DNA of 64,000 nucleotides from Phylloscopus collybita (GCA_027886175.1 JAJNNQ010000096.1:793501-857500); one strand, 5' to 3'. Shown: positions 49,215-61,804, numbered from the stretch's first letter. A program made the numbers and translations. Notes: generated from the sequence alone by a model not told the origin.

Positions 49215-50445
49215 CTCATCACCCTGGGATGGATCCCATCCGGTCCCATAGAGTTATGGATATCCAAGTATTTCAGCAGTTCTCTGACCGCCTCCCCTTG
49301 GATAATGGGGGAACCATTCTGTTCCCTGACATCATCTCCCAACCACAGAGGACAGTTGTCATGAAGGCAAGTCGTCTTCCCACTAAAAACTGAGGCAAAG
49401 TAGGCATTAAGCACTTCTGCCTTTTCCTCATCTGCAGTTTCTAAGTTCTCTCCCTTGTCCAATAAAGAACAAAGGTTGCTCTTACCCTTCCTTTTACGGT
49501 TAATATATTTGTAAAAACATTTTTTATTATCCTTTACAGCAGTCACCATTCCAAGTTCAAAGTGAGCTTTAGCCTGCCTAGTTTTTTTCCTACATGCTCT
49601 AGCAGTCCCCTTGAATGCTTCCTGAGAGACCTGCCTCTCCTTCCAAAGGTGATACGTCCCCTTTTTATTTCTAAGTTCCTCCAAAACCTCCTCGCCCATC
49701 CAGGCCGGACGTTTACCCCGTCGACTTATCTTTCGGCACGCAGGGACAGCGTGTCCCTGTGCCCTCATCCCTGTGCCCTCCAGATGTCTGTTTTGAGGAA
49801 GGCCCACATTTCCTGAACTCCTTTGTTTTTAAGGACTGTTTCCCTTACTAAGCCTCCTACAAAGACCAAAGTCTGCCCTCCAGAAGTCCAATGCAAGAGT
49901 CTTACTGGTGTTCCTCCTGATTTCACCAAATACTGAGAACTCTATTATTTCATGATCACTCTGTCCCAAGCGACCTGCAATCACCACATCTCCCACCAGC
50001 CCATCTATATTTGCAAACAGCAGATCTAACATGGTCCCTCCCCTGGTGGGCTGACCCACCAACAAAAAGTTGTCCTCCATAGAGTCTCAAACTTTCCTGG
50101 ACTGCCTCTTATCTGCTGTATTAAGTTCCCCGCAGATGTCCGGTAGGTTGAAGTCACCCAGAAGAACAAGGGCTGACAATCCTGAAACACTCTCCAGCTT
50201 ATAGAATAAGTTGCCCACCTCTTCTTCACGGTCGGGTGGACGATGACAGACTCCCAGGAGGATGTCAGCCTTGTTGGCCTTCCCCTTAATTCTTACCCAT
50301 AAGCATTCAACTCCATCTTCCTTAGTTTCAATTGCTACAGCATCAAAAGTCTCCTTAATATAAAGGGCCACCCCTCCACCTCTTCTTCCTTTACCGTCTC
50401 TTCTGAAGAGCCCGTAGCCATCTAGTGCAGCGCTCCGGCTACGTG
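49215..50445 (-). mobile_element. CR1 LINE fragment: ORF2 endonuclease to start of reverse transcriptase
   Basis: CR1 is the main avian non-LTR retrotransposon. In minus order, 50423-50087 encodes the endonuclease C-terminal half, with RRGGGVALY and LLGDFNLP motifs. Frames 50080-49829 and 49807-49220 continue through the linker (SDH motif, then a YFASVFSGK region) to the MGPDGIHPRV motif at the start of reverse transcriptase. Frameshifts separate the three pieces. Both ends are missing, including the 3' end that CR1 copies normally keep, so this is an internal fragment left by a later rearrangement. Confidence 0.88.
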
Positions 50446-51180
50446 AAGCCCGCTAGGGACCAGCTTTCTCGCCGGCCTTAAGTCTTTGGAAGCCTACTTT
50501 CAAGCCCTTAGAAATGCGGTCAGAAATCTTTCCCACCTGTGGAATCTAGCCACCCTTTCCATTCAGGTGCTGTTGTACAAAAACGGGATTACACTTATCA
50601 AAATCATAAACATCAGATGATTTGTCCCAGATCGGGACCAGCAAACACTGTCGTGTAGATGGCCACGACACTCAGAGTCCGTCAATAAAACTCTCAAAGG
50701 CTTTAAGCATTAGCACCTTGTTATCTAGTATTGAATTTCTTGAAGAGCCAGGAGGAATTAGCTCTGTGAGAGTCCTACACCTCAGGAGGAATTAGCTCTG
50801 TGAGAGTCCTACACCTCTGAGGGTATCCAGCACCTTACAGAAAATGGCTTAAATAATTTTGCAAGACGGCACGGTCGAGTACGTCTTGAAAAAGCAAAAA
50901 GGTTTTAATAAAAAAATAAAATAGAACAAAGCTGAGCGCAGTATAGGGGCAGGTCCCATACATCTCCTACAACACCTCAAGAACACACTGAGAAGCTTTA
51001 TGTTCTCCCTTAAGTATTGGACGATTTAGGTGGGTTTCTTTGCCAAAGAGCTCAATAGAGAATAGCTGTTTCTGGAGAATAGGTAAGCAGACCTATCAGT
51101 GTTTATGTCTTAGCACTGAGCCAATTACTGTCAGGAGAGCAAACAAACTTCTAGTGTTCTTCCCTTAAAAGGTTTTGAGG
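50446..51180. other. Unassigned DNA with a 36-nt tandem duplication
   Basis: CAGGAGGAATTAGCTCTGTG plus 16 nt is duplicated in tandem at about 50749-50818. No gene recognised. Confidence 0.5.
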
Positions 51181-51309
51181 TGAGTCTTAAACCTTTCCCT
51201 ATATGGAAACATCTGTTCAGGTGTGGAAATGCATTCCTACAATCTAGAAATCTTTCATGCCTTTTCTATGTCACCTCCCATGGGCAGCTCCACACAGCTT
51301 TGATCTTTC

Positions 51310-51640
51310 TCTCTTTCTTCTCTCTTCCTTCTGCAGTTCCAGCTCACTCCTTCCCATCCCTAACACGGCCCCCTCACCCCGTCCGTCCCTCATACGACGT
51401 CTCAGCCTTTCCGTCCCTCGCATGCCTTCCTCCTCGCAGCTCGGCCAGCAGACTCCGACTGACTCTCTACCGGCTAACTCGCTCTTTTATCGCACCAATA
51501 GCTGTGAGGGAAAGGCTATTCCTACTCTTGAGTAATTAACACAGCTGCAATATATCAAAGGCAAGATTGCATTTAGCACTGTCTCTATCTGTCTCCCCAT
51601 AGCACACCTCCGGGTGGCCAAGGATTTTCACTTCCTCTCT
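51310..51640. repeat. Diverged duplication D (paired with 53150-53480)
   Basis: The blocks TTCCAGCTCACTCC, GAGTAATTAACACAGCTGCA and GCACTGTCTCTATCTGTCTC recur with changes at 53150-53480. The minus strand has a GATAAAAGAGCGAG TATA-like element. Nature unknown. Confidence 0.6.
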
Positions 51641-52559
51641 GTCCCCGAGGGGCTCACTGCGTCAGTTTATCAGGAGTCACCCAGTGTCCACGAGGCCCAT
51701 TACGTTACAACCCGCACGCCTGGCAGGGGAGGCGTTTTCCGTTCAGAATTATCCCCGTCCTCGCAGGCCAGAACATTCGGTGTTCCGTTCAGTCTCGACA
51801 ATGTTTCGGGGACCTCGTGACTTCCAGGGACATCGTAGATGTCATTGGGTCGCTCTAGCACGCCATTGGACGTTTGTGAGCGGTATTTCAGGGCCTTAGA
51901 AGGGCCTCGGAGGATTTAGGACTTGCTACAAACTTTTGAGGGGCATCTAGAAGCCCCCAAAGCCATAGTTACCTTTTTCTAGCTCTGACAGGCCTGTTTT
52001 AGAACATCTAAACTCTTTCCATCGGCTCCTAAAAAACTTCAACATCCCAGACCAAGTCCTAAAACCACTGAAATCATCCCAGCAACCACACGTCCTTCCC
52101 GAAACTTTCTAAACCAGCCCTGGACCCAAGTGACAGCACTTTTCCATGGGAAAGACCCCCCAGAGCCCTCAAGCTTCAGAGGCAGATACCGGGCCTTGCA
52201 GAAAAGCCAATGACCTGCAGGACTTTCCTCTACCTCTCCCTACCCATTCAAAGTCAAGCAGCCCCAGTGTGATCAGCGAGGGTCACGAGGTGCCAGGTCC
52301 CTCGGGGGTCATTTTTAGGGGTTACGTCCACCCACCCGCACATGGAACCGGCAGCGGAGAGGGACCGGCGGGGGCATCCCGAGCGTCCCTTCGGGCACCA
52401 CGGCCAGAGCACGTCGTAGGAGCCCGGGAGCAGGCGGACGATCCAGGCAAGGAGCCTCCTTCCGAGAGAACTCCGAGCGAAAAGCCATCGTGCCAAGGAG
52501 AGGCGCCGGAGCCCACGGGGGAGGGTCTGGGGTCCCGGAGTCTATCTTTCAACTTTTGC

Positions 52560-54000
52560 CTTTCATCTTGTCAGTCCCTCTTTGCTACATGCAGTCCCTA
52601 CCCCATGTCCCCATGAAAAAGGGGCGTTACTAGGAGAACAAGGGTTTAAACTGAGGAAGAATACTTCTTTTTCTGTAATCGCTTGTGTTTCAATTGATGG
52701 GGAGTCCCTTTCCCCTGCATTTTTCACGGTATCCATTGTAGGACACCCTCCCTTTTCCCTCCTGTTTGGGGCATTAGTAGACAGGGAATCCCCATTTTGC
52801 TTTGTTTTCCAGTTTAAATGGAAAGGCAACACCTTGACCACAGTATTTTACAGGTTTGCATTAAGGGTACCTCCCCCTTTTCATCGTCCTAAGGTTTAAT
52901 TTCAGGAGGAAGTCCAGGTGTCCCTCCTTTTGGAAAGTTTGCACCGATGTGAAAATCCCCTTTTTTCCCCATCATTTGAAAGACTGAAAGCGCCTCTTTA
53001 AAGACTTCACTGGATTCCAAACATTAACACCTTATTATCTAGCAGTCTCTCATGTCTTTTCTTTAGAGCTTTTTATGGGCAACTCTACACAGCTCTCAGG
53101 GCCAGTCTATTTACGGCAGCAGCTACTCTGTAGACCCAGTGTCTCAACTTTTTTTCTACTCTCTTTCTTCTGCTGTTCCAGCTCACTCCCTTCCGTCCTT
53201 AGCACGGCCGCCTATCTCCCTCTGTGCCTCGTACGGTAGCTTACCTCATTTGTCCCTTTCCCGACCTCCAGTCCCTTCCTCCTCATAGCATGGCTAGCAG
53301 AGTCCTACTGACTCCGACTCCAACACAACGCCCTCCCAACTTACTCACTCTTTATCATACCCATAGCTGGGAGGGCAAGGCTGATGCCACTTTTTGATAA
53401 TTAACACAGCTGCAGTGGATCAGAGGTAAGATTACCTGCAGCATTATCTCTATCTCTTTTCCCACAGACACATTCATCTTTTGCCAATGTTTTAGAGGAC
53501 TAAAGCAAAGTGGCGAAGCCCTTTTATTCCCATTTCCCCATTGTGTCAGTTTAATGCAGATAAAATTAGGGGGACCCTCATTAAAGGTCCTAATGAGATT
53601 CACACTATTCATATCACTACCGTTCTTCCCTCATCTATTTAGTCACATTTGGAGCGCTACTTAGTAATCACTTAGGCAAAATTTCCCAAGTTCACAACAA
53701 ATTATCCAACTTATCTCGATATGCTGCCAAAACACAAAGTTCCATATCTCACTCGTTTACTGCCTTTTTGCTCAAAGTAGTTATAGAAAAAAAAAGGGCA
53801 TTACCTTTTCCTGGAAAAGTTTGCTTCTAAACGGAGCCCCGTACCTACCTGGAATTTAAGTCATAGGAGCCAAACAGCTACAGCTCCTCTGAGGGCTTTT
53901 ATACCCGGCGGGATTTGTCTCCTCCCTTTTCCCAGGGACTCATGGGAACGAGAGGCAGGCCCAAACAGGGGTATATTAACCCCAGCCTTTGCTAAGGGGC
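52560..54000. repeat. Diverged duplication C' (paired with 47520-48720)
   Basis: Same order of blocks as C, with duplication D' (53150-53480) lying inside it. Confidence 0.7.
53848..53912 (-). promoter_or_regulatory. Minus-strand TATAAAAGC promoter with short exon and splice donor (copy 2)
   Basis: GGGTATAAAAGC (complement of 53895-53906), then about 45 nt and CCAG|GTAGGTAC (donor at 53848). See copy 1 at 48474. Confidence 0.45.
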
Positions 54001-54549
54001 TTCATTCCCTCCTGGGAATCAGCTGGGCTAAGAGCTCTCTTCTCCATTCGGTGAAGAAGGTTTTTCAGCTTAGCTTGTTTTCAGCAGGTGCTTTTGGGCA
54101 TCTAAAGCAAAAGAGGCTTCGAAAACACTGAAGAAAGCTGCATTGAATCCAGGGAGTATTTAAGTTTATGATTTTGGGTTGTGTGTTCAGTGATGGTCCA
54201 TTGCTTTTAAAACTTCTGGTATTGTTCTTGTTGTTTTTAGGAGAAGGACCGCTTCCTGAGATTCTAGGTCGTGTCAAGAGCGATACTTCAGATTTTTTCA
54301 GCAGATTCGGCATGTCACAAAAGGGATCTTGCTTGAGTTGAAGATGATCTTTGAGATTGCAGCTTCTGGTAAGGAAGTTGGGAACTGTGACCTAGAGAGG
54401 GTGGGTGACCTAGGTAGGGGTTACTGTGGTGGGGTTTAGGAGGCAGCACGGTGAGAAGCAGAGTCCATTTGAGGGCCTCCCTAAGAGTTTTCAGAAGCCC
54501 AGGGGATGTATTTACGTGTCTTAGGGCACACAAGCGCATCCACCGCAAT

Positions 54550-56860
54550 CACAGAAAGGCTGTGTGGCTTTGTCTCTCGCTAACTGTGGTGCCAATCACA
54601 GTAACAGCTATAGCCTTAGACTCACTATGAAACCAGCGAGTCAAAGACCCAGACACACTAAGGACAGGGTGAGTAGCTGACTCACTGGGATTTGGCTCAC
54701 GTAACACTAAACTCATACTTTGGTTTTAATTTTCTTGATTGTAGGTGACAAAGAGCCGAACCGGTGATCAGGGGGCCTTCCGAGTCACCCAAAAGATAAG
54801 TCAGGGGCCACGGCCCGGAGGCGGGATGTTAGTACGGTACCGGGTTGGGAATTCCTGGGACAGGTTTAACAACTAGCAGAGAGGAAAAGGATGTTTTCTA
54901 AGGAGCTCCTTAGGACAGCTAAAAGGAGCAGCTCTACTTTTGATTGTAGCTCTAAGTTGTGCAGTGCAGAACAGTTCCAGCGTGTGTCATGTTGTCTCGT
55001 GTGCCACGTTGTCTAGCCTGTCTTTGGGATCCCTCAGATCAGATATCGCCGTCTTTTCCCCTCGAGGACCTTATCACGAGCGTCAGCCATCATCTCTAGA
55101 TTCTCGAACATTCGCGCTTCTCGGCACGATGCCGATACCGTCCGTTCTTTTACGGGCTAGGCCGCATCTCCGTGTCGTATCTTAGAAGCATCAAATCGGA
55201 CGTCTTTTGAGGCCTCATTCCCGGCCGTACCATCCTCCTTTCTGGCCGTGAGTTGTAGCATCCCGGGGCTCGTAAGGTTGTACGGTTACGGGGAGCATTC
55301 TGAACGTACTATTATCTCACAGCTATCTTGATCATCGTGACTGACAGTTTCTTTAACAGGTCACTGTGTTACAGTCTTTTCTTCTGCTCCTTAGAGCCCT
55401 CTCCGTCCGCCATCGGCGTACCGTCGGTCATCTCTTTTGGCATCATCTCGGTCCTCGCTATTATTCTAATTGCTATTTTTGCTGGGATCTTTGTTTGTTG
55501 TCCTTGTGTCACGCTGTTTGTAATGTGTTGTGTTTAGCCTGGAACTGCTCTGCCCTGTGGAATAGATAAGAGGGTAGGTGGGCTAGACAGACAACTTTAC
55601 GGCTAACATTTTAGCCACCCGAGCCCCACCTCAGACACAGCGAGCGTGGCCGGTCCGTGCAGAGTTGGGCAGAGACAGAGGGAACGGTATAGCGGCGTCT
55701 CACGGTTTTGTAGCTCTTTGTCTTAATGCATGCTGTTGTCAGATCCTAGACAGTTTGCGTTGAGAAATGGGAACTTTGAGAAGCTTAAGCTTTCCCTATG
55801 TGTCTGAGTGACTTTAACGAAGAATTCTTTTGCAGAGGGATAGTAACATAGTAAACCCAGTACAAACACCGGAGACCGGAGGAGCACGGCAACGAGACGC
55901 GTCGGCGCCGAAAGCCTGCGCTACGGCCTGACTTTCTTCTCTACGTTTACATCGTTGGTCATATTTTCATCTAATTTTGAAGATGCAAAGAGCGTGACAC
56001 GGTCGGCTAGCAGCACCGGGGCACCGTGACCAGATGCGTACAGGCGATCGAGAGGAGTATCAATTCTGGCATAGAACCGGATGCTACGGGCATTCTTGCG
56101 TAAGCGATGAAACTCTAAGCGGCCTTTGTTATTTTGTGTTTTACAGGTGGCCAGCAGCATTTAAAGTGCCGGTCCCGTACGACCGAGACCGTCGCAGCAG
56201 GAGGTGACATTCAAGGGGTTTCGGACAGAAACTACTTTGGCGACACGACGCTTTTGGACCCTACGTCGGTACACACCTTTCCATTTTGTTTTGCCCCTTC
56301 TTTCCGGGAAGGTCTGTCCTTGCTTGGCTTTTCAGGGCAGATGTAAATGGTGGCTATGTTACAGCATTGTTCTTTTTCCTTCTTTTTAGGAAGTGATGCC
56401 GCATATCAGCAGTCAAGATCAAGTGGGTAAGGCGAGCAGTGAGTAGTGGGCAGAAACAGTTGTTATTGCTCGGATGCCACATTCCGGTCTAACTCAAAGC
56501 ATCCATTGTCATTTGTGCGTTTTAGGCGGTTTGCTCACTTTGCACCGAGACTCCCTCACCGACCACCCGACGGACCCAGTTCGCTTCTCTCGTGAGCCCT
56601 CCGGAAGTAATACGGGCCTCTGTGACGAAGCCTCGATCTTTCCCACTCGAAGGTGCCATTTGGGTAGGCTTTGGTAACGGCCGAAGAGTTGCGGTGAGTC
56701 AGGGAGGAGGAAGGGAGGGTCCACTCAAGTTTCAGCAATGCCGCATCCCCTCGTCTCCTTTTAACGCAGGTATACCCTACGACGATGACATCGGCCTCCG
56801 AGCACGGCTGAAGCGTGCGGGCCGAGGACCCGGGCATTCTTAAGAAATGGTGAGTAGCAG
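54550..56860 (+). repeat. Diverged copy of the micro-exon unit, CpG-rich
   Basis: Aligns patchily with the 1.73-kb array: TTGTAGGTGACAAAGAGCC (about 54743) matches 12794, the GTGCAGTGCAGAACAGTTCC segment matches 13055, and a 42-nt exon after TTTTTAG (about 56391) ends at a GCGAGC donor. Positions 54990-56110 are unusually rich in CpG. A frame at 56770-56841 after TTAACGCAG ends at a stop just before GTGAGT. Product unknown. Confidence 0.6.
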
Positions 56861-58093
56861 AGTTGTTGCATTTTGGCCGACATGCTGCTGAGATTGCAGA
56901 TTCATATTAGGTTTTTTTAATTGTAGCTGACTAAGAGACTACAGCCCAGTGACAGCAGGAACCTCCCCGAGGGCGAGGCGGCCTTCTCTCGCACCCAACG
57001 TGGATTCGCATCCCCGGTCCAAGAGATAAGTGGGGGGCTATGGCTCACAGAAGATTTGAAAGCGGGGTGCTGAGTCAGGGGTCACTGGGAGGAATTTTTG
57101 AGTCAGCTTTGGAGACAGGCATGTCCAAGAAATGGTACCTTAGGTGCATAAAGGGAAAGTGTTGTTTTTTATCACAATGCTGAGGTGTGCAGGGCAGAGC
57201 AGTCCCAGGGCATTTCACGTGTCCCATCTGTTGTGCACTGTCTTTTGGGCACCTGGTCTTCCGTGTCTTTTGCCTTAGCCCTTCAAGGGGCCGATAGGAA
57301 ACGCCGGAGTCATTCTTAGCAGGTCTAATCTCTCCTTTCCTCGGCCAGGCGCCGATCACATTGAACCTTTCATTTGGGAGCCCAGACAGGCATCAAAATT
57401 GCATCTCTCTTTAGAAGCATCCGGTCCAATGTCTTTTCAGGTCTTGTTCCGAGCTGCATCGACAGCTGCGCTCCGCAACGATCCATTCTGGCGGATTAGG
57501 ACTTGTCAGAAGGCAAAAATAGGTAGAGGCTTTTAACCGCAGGATTCTCGGGCATCCATCTTTGCAGTGCTTGGAATAAGTCGTCCTGCTAACATCTTCT
57601 TCCTGCAGGGTTCTCTGAGCCCGGTTAGCCCACCAGGGCTCTCGCCTCGGACATCTCATTCAGAGTTCTCGGTCTTCTTTGCGGTCATTCTTCTCGCCGA
57701 GAGTTTTCTGTCCCTGTTGTGTTCCCTCGTTTGTGGTCTCCCGTGTCACGGGTGTGGGTGTGTATTTGTCCCGGAGCTGCTCTGCCCTTCTCCGTAGTTG
57801 GGTGTAGGTGTCGTAGAGCAAGTGCTGGGGACTTGAAATTTATAATGCGGGGTGTAGCTGGACTTTAAGTAGTATCTGTAGATTGACCCAAGATGTCTGG
57901 AGCCATCCAGTTATCCTGCAGCACTTTGACTTTCATCTTAACTTTCTTTCAGATGCAGATGGATTCAATCCGTGGCGGAGCACCCCATACTGGTGGAGAA
58001 CTTTCCCTCAAGAAGGTCAGTCCCTGTGTTTCTTTGCAGGGGAAGTGTAAATGGTGGCTCTGTTACAGCACTGTTCTTTGTCCTTATTTTTAG
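56861..58093 (+). repeat. Diverged micro-exon unit upstream of the alternating exon array
   Basis: GTCAGCTTTGGAGACAGGCA (57101) and GACTTGTCAGAAGGCAAAAA (57500) match the array anchors. The 40-41 nt exon after TTTCAG (57953) has a weak donor. It leads into the alternating micro-exon array. Confidence 0.7.
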
Positions 58094-59359
58094 GATGTGA
58101 CCTGGGGTATCGGCACTCAAGGCGAAGTGGGCAAGGTGAGCAGTGACCAGTGCAGAGAAGCGGCTGTTATTGCTGAGGTTTCAATTTCTGTTGCAACTCT
58201 AAGCATCCACTGTTGTGTTTTTATTTTAGGCGGTCCACTTGGAAGATGTCCCGGGCCAGGATGCCAGTGGCCAGGTGGGTGTAGAGCTTAAGTCAGTCCC
58301 CATTTGTCTTTGCAGGGAAAGTGTAAATGGTGACTATGTTACAGCATTGTTCTTTGTCTTTATTTTTAGGTGGTATGGCGGGATATCAGCAGTCAAGGCG
58401 AACTGGTGAAGGTGAGCAGTGACCAGTGCAGAGAAGCGGCTGTTATTGCTGAGGTTTCAATTTCTGTTTCAGCTCTAATCATCCACTGTTACGTTTTTAT
58501 TTTAGGCCGTCCACTTGCAAGATGTCCCGGGCCCGGATGCCTGTAACCAGGTGGGTGTTAGCTTAAGTCAGTCCCCATTTGTCTTTGCAGGGAAAGTGTA
58601 AATGGTGATGTGTTACAGCATTGTTCTTTGTCTTTATTTTTAGGTGGTATGGCAGGATATCAGCAGTCAAGGTGAACTGGTGAAGGTGAGCAGTGACCAG
58701 TGCAGAGAAGCAGTTGTTATTGCTGAGGTTTCAATTTCTGATGCAACTCTAAGCATGCACTGTTGTGTTTTTATTTTAGGCGGTCCACTTGGAACATGTC
58801 CCGGGCCCGGATGCCTGTAACCAGGTGCGTGTAGAGCTTAAGTCAGTCCCCATTTGTCTTTGCAGGGAAAGTGTAAATGGTGATGTGTTACAGCATTGTT
58901 CTTTGTCTTTATTTTTAGGTGGTATGGCGGGATATCAGCAGTCAAGGTGAACTGGTGAAGGTGAGCAGTGACCAATGCAGAGAAGCGTTTGTTATGGCTC
59001 AGGTTTCAATTTCTGATGCAACTCTAAGCATCCACTGTTGTGTTTTTATTTTAGGCGGTCCACTCGGAAGATGTCCTGGGCCAGGATGCCAGTGGCCAGG
59101 TGGGTGTAAGCTTAAGATATATGTGTGATTCCGTCCCGTCTGACTGGGGAGGTTGTGTTTGCACAGTCACTGAGCATGCTTTTTTGCTTTCTTTCCTTGC
59201 AGGTGCTGTCCCAGGTGTGCCAAAGAATAGTGGCTAGCAGGTGAGTTGGTGTCTAGGTGGGGTGACTCAAGCGAGCAGTGTGCAGCAGTTTGCTAAGACT
59301 GTACCTTTTCATTTTGCAGGTACCCTCTGGGCCATCTCTGGAGTCACATGACGATTTGA
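58094..59359 (+). CDS. Alternating 42/45-nt micro-exon array, candidate coding region of unknown function
   Basis: Ten consecutive exon candidates have canonical AG and GT edges: 58094-58135, 58230-58274, 58370-58411, 58506-58550, 58644-58685, 58780-58824, 58919-58960, 59055-59099, 59203-59240 and 59320-59360. The first eight are exactly 42 or 45 nt and phase 0, alternating VVWRDISSQGELVK-type (14 residues) and AVHLEDVPGQDASGQ-type (15 residues) peptides. Introns are about 94-103 nt and carry TTTATTTTTAG or TTTATTTTAG acceptors. Joined, they stay open for 141 codons and end at TGA 59357-59359 in the tenth exon. The period is about 274 nt, so a two-exon, two-intron unit was duplicated. Copies are too alike to show selection. 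A spliced non-coding RNA with exon-like repeats is the main alternative. No start codon could be fixed. No known family recognised. Confidence 0.5.
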
Positions 59360-59360
59360 G

Positions 59361-60420
59361 GTGAGCTGAGGTGGTGGTTTAGAGGAGCCCTAGGGATTAT
59401 TGTTTTGTAGGGCAATTGTCACATATTCTGTTTTGTTGTCTTAGGTACCCTGATGAGGTGTAGAGCTGGTTTGGATATGGCAACACCGAAGCAGTCACAG
59501 CTATCTCAACATCCACGATGCCAACGTGTTCTTTTGCATCGCAGATGGATTTTGTCCGCTCATCTTCAAAAAGATAAGTTCTGGGGCCGGTGGTTGGGAG
59601 AAGGGGAAAAAGCTTTGCAATCACAGGAGGCAATTTAAAGTTAGCTTAGAGGAGAGGGCCTTAGTGGGATGGGCCCCTTGGAAGCGAAGGGAGAGGGTTT
59701 TATTTCAGCCTCACCGGAGCCTTTGCCGGGCAGGGCGGTTCCGAGTCATCTGCGCGTCCTAGCACGGTTTGCGTCGTCAGTCATCTTCAAGTCTCGACCG
59801 TCATCGTGGATGTTTTCGCCCGAGGAGGCCGCCTTTGGGTGCAGGAGGTATCGCCACAGTCACTCCGCAGTCATCGCTTCTTTCTCTCAGGCCGTCCAGC
59901 TTCTCGAGCATCCTCCTAACAGCTTTGGCACTAATTTCTTGTAAGGAGTTCTGTTTAATCATCATGCTTTTGCCTTAGAGCTTTGTTTCCTTTGGCATCA
60001 TCAGCCTCTGGCTCATCTTGTGCTAGGAATCTTGGGTCGATAAGGTGGAGCTGCCAGGGAGTTTGAACTTGTGTCCGTTATGTAGTTTGTGTCCCTTGTC
60101 TTCTGTGTCGTAGGACTTCATTACATCTCGATGCTTTGTCGGCATCATTCTGGCCCGCTAGTCACGTACTTTGCCGGATCATCCGTGTTCCGGCATCTTT
60201 ACATTTTTACTTTTTCAGGCTAGCACATGGACACAAGGGGTTCTCATCCTTTTTCCTTTTCACCTTTTGTAGGGCATTCTTTTCATGTGCTGTTCTCTTG
60301 GTCTTGCATAGCGAGAGGATTATGTTCTCCTTGCATGACTGCAGTATTTCAGAAGGTTTTGTCTTCTCAAGGCGTCTAGGTCTGGAGAATTAATATTCCA
60401 GAGAGTTATCTCAAGTTCTC
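59361..60420 (+). other. Continuation of the micro-exon unit, then a CpG-rich stretch
   Basis: An acceptor GTTGTCTTAG (about 59446) matches the array position before the last segment of each 1.73-kb unit. Positions 59690-60200 are CpG-rich, as at 54990-56110, with similar composition. No clear exon. Confidence 0.45.
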
Positions 60421-60439
60421 ACTTGCATTGTACCTGTCT

Positions 60440-61540
60440 TGGCCGGTATTGTGACTATGCCGCCTTATATTTTCTTCTGACTGTATTTTATTGTGCCTCT
60501 GCCACCTTGTATTTTATTGTGCCTCTGCCACCTTGTATTTTATTGTGCCTCTGCCACCTTGTGTACTCTGACTGTATTGTACTGTGCCTGTGTTGTACTG
60601 TGCCTGTGCCGCCTTACATTGTGGGTGCCTGTGCCGCCTTACATTGTGGGTGCCTGTGCCGCCTTACATTGTGTTGTGACTGTATTGTACTGTGCCTGTG
60701 CCGCCTTACATTGTGGGTGCCTGTGCCGCCTTACATTGTGTTGTGACTGTATTGTACTGTGCCTGTGCCGCCTTACATTGTGTTGTGACTGTATTGTACT
60801 GTGCCTGTGCCGCCTTACATTGTGGGTGCCTGTGCCGCCTTACATTGTGTTGTGACTGTATTGTACTGTGCCTGTGCCGCCTTGAATTGTACTGTGACTG
60901 TACTGTGACTGTACTGCCTTGTATTGTACTGTGACTGTACTGCCTTGTATTGTACTGTGACTGTACTGCCTTGTAATGTGACTGTGTTGTACTGTCAGTA
61001 TGCTGCCTTGTATTGTACTGTGACTGTATTGTACTGTGCCTGTGCCGCCTTACATTGTGGGTGCCTGTGCCGCCTTACATTGTGTTGTGACTGTATTGTA
61101 CTGTGCCTGTGCCGCCTTACATTGTGGGTGCCTGTGCCGCCTTACATTGTGTTGTGACTGTACTGTGACTATGCTGCCTTGTATTGTACTGTGACTGTAC
61201 TGCCTTGTATTGTACTGTGACTGTATTGTACTGTGACTGTACTGCCTTGTATTGTACTGTGACTGTACTGTGACTATGCCGCCTTGTATTGTACTCTGAC
61301 TGTACTGCCTTGTATTGTACTGTGACTGTACTGCCTTGTAATGTGACTGTGTTGTATTGTCAGTATGCTGCCTTGTATTGTACTGTGACTGTATTGTATT
61401 GTCAGTATGCTGTCTTGTACTGTGACTGTATTGTACTTTCACGATGCTGCCTTGTACTGTGACTGTATTGTACTTTCAGTATGCTGCCTTGTAGTGTACT
61501 GTGGCTGTATTGTACTGTCACTAGGCTGCCTTAGCATGTA
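60440..61540. repeat. TTGTACTGTGCCTGTGCCGCC minisatellite
   Basis: About 1.1 kb of units of 23-30 nt. CCTGTGCCGCCTTACATTGT dominates the first half and TGACTGTACTGCCTTGTATT the second. All open frames here are repeat artefacts. Confidence 0.9.
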
Positions 61541-61684
61541 GTCACAGTTAGCTAGAACAGTTGTCAAACTTTACAGTTATTCCCTTTTCTGTGTAGTTTT
61601 GGGCAGAAATGTGATGGGCCTAGAGTGTGGATAATGCCTAGCAGTCAGATAATCACTTGCTGATCACCTCTTCTTGTGTTGCAG

Positions 61685-61748
61685 GTGCCGGAGGAAGATT
61701 AGTATCTCTGTGGTTGCTGATGCTACCTATTGTCCCAGAATCTACCAT
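61685..61748 (+). other. Candidate 64-nt exon before the terminal-exon repeats
   Basis: TGTTGCAG acceptor and GTAAGC donor flank a segment open in one frame (CRRKISISVVADATY). Phase 0 reaches TAG, so if joined directly to the micro-exons it would be untranslated. Confidence 0.4.
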
Positions 61749-61804
61749 GTAAGCTGAAGAGTGTGACTCTGTCTGTCTGACAGTTTCTGTCTGCCTGTGT
61801 CTGC

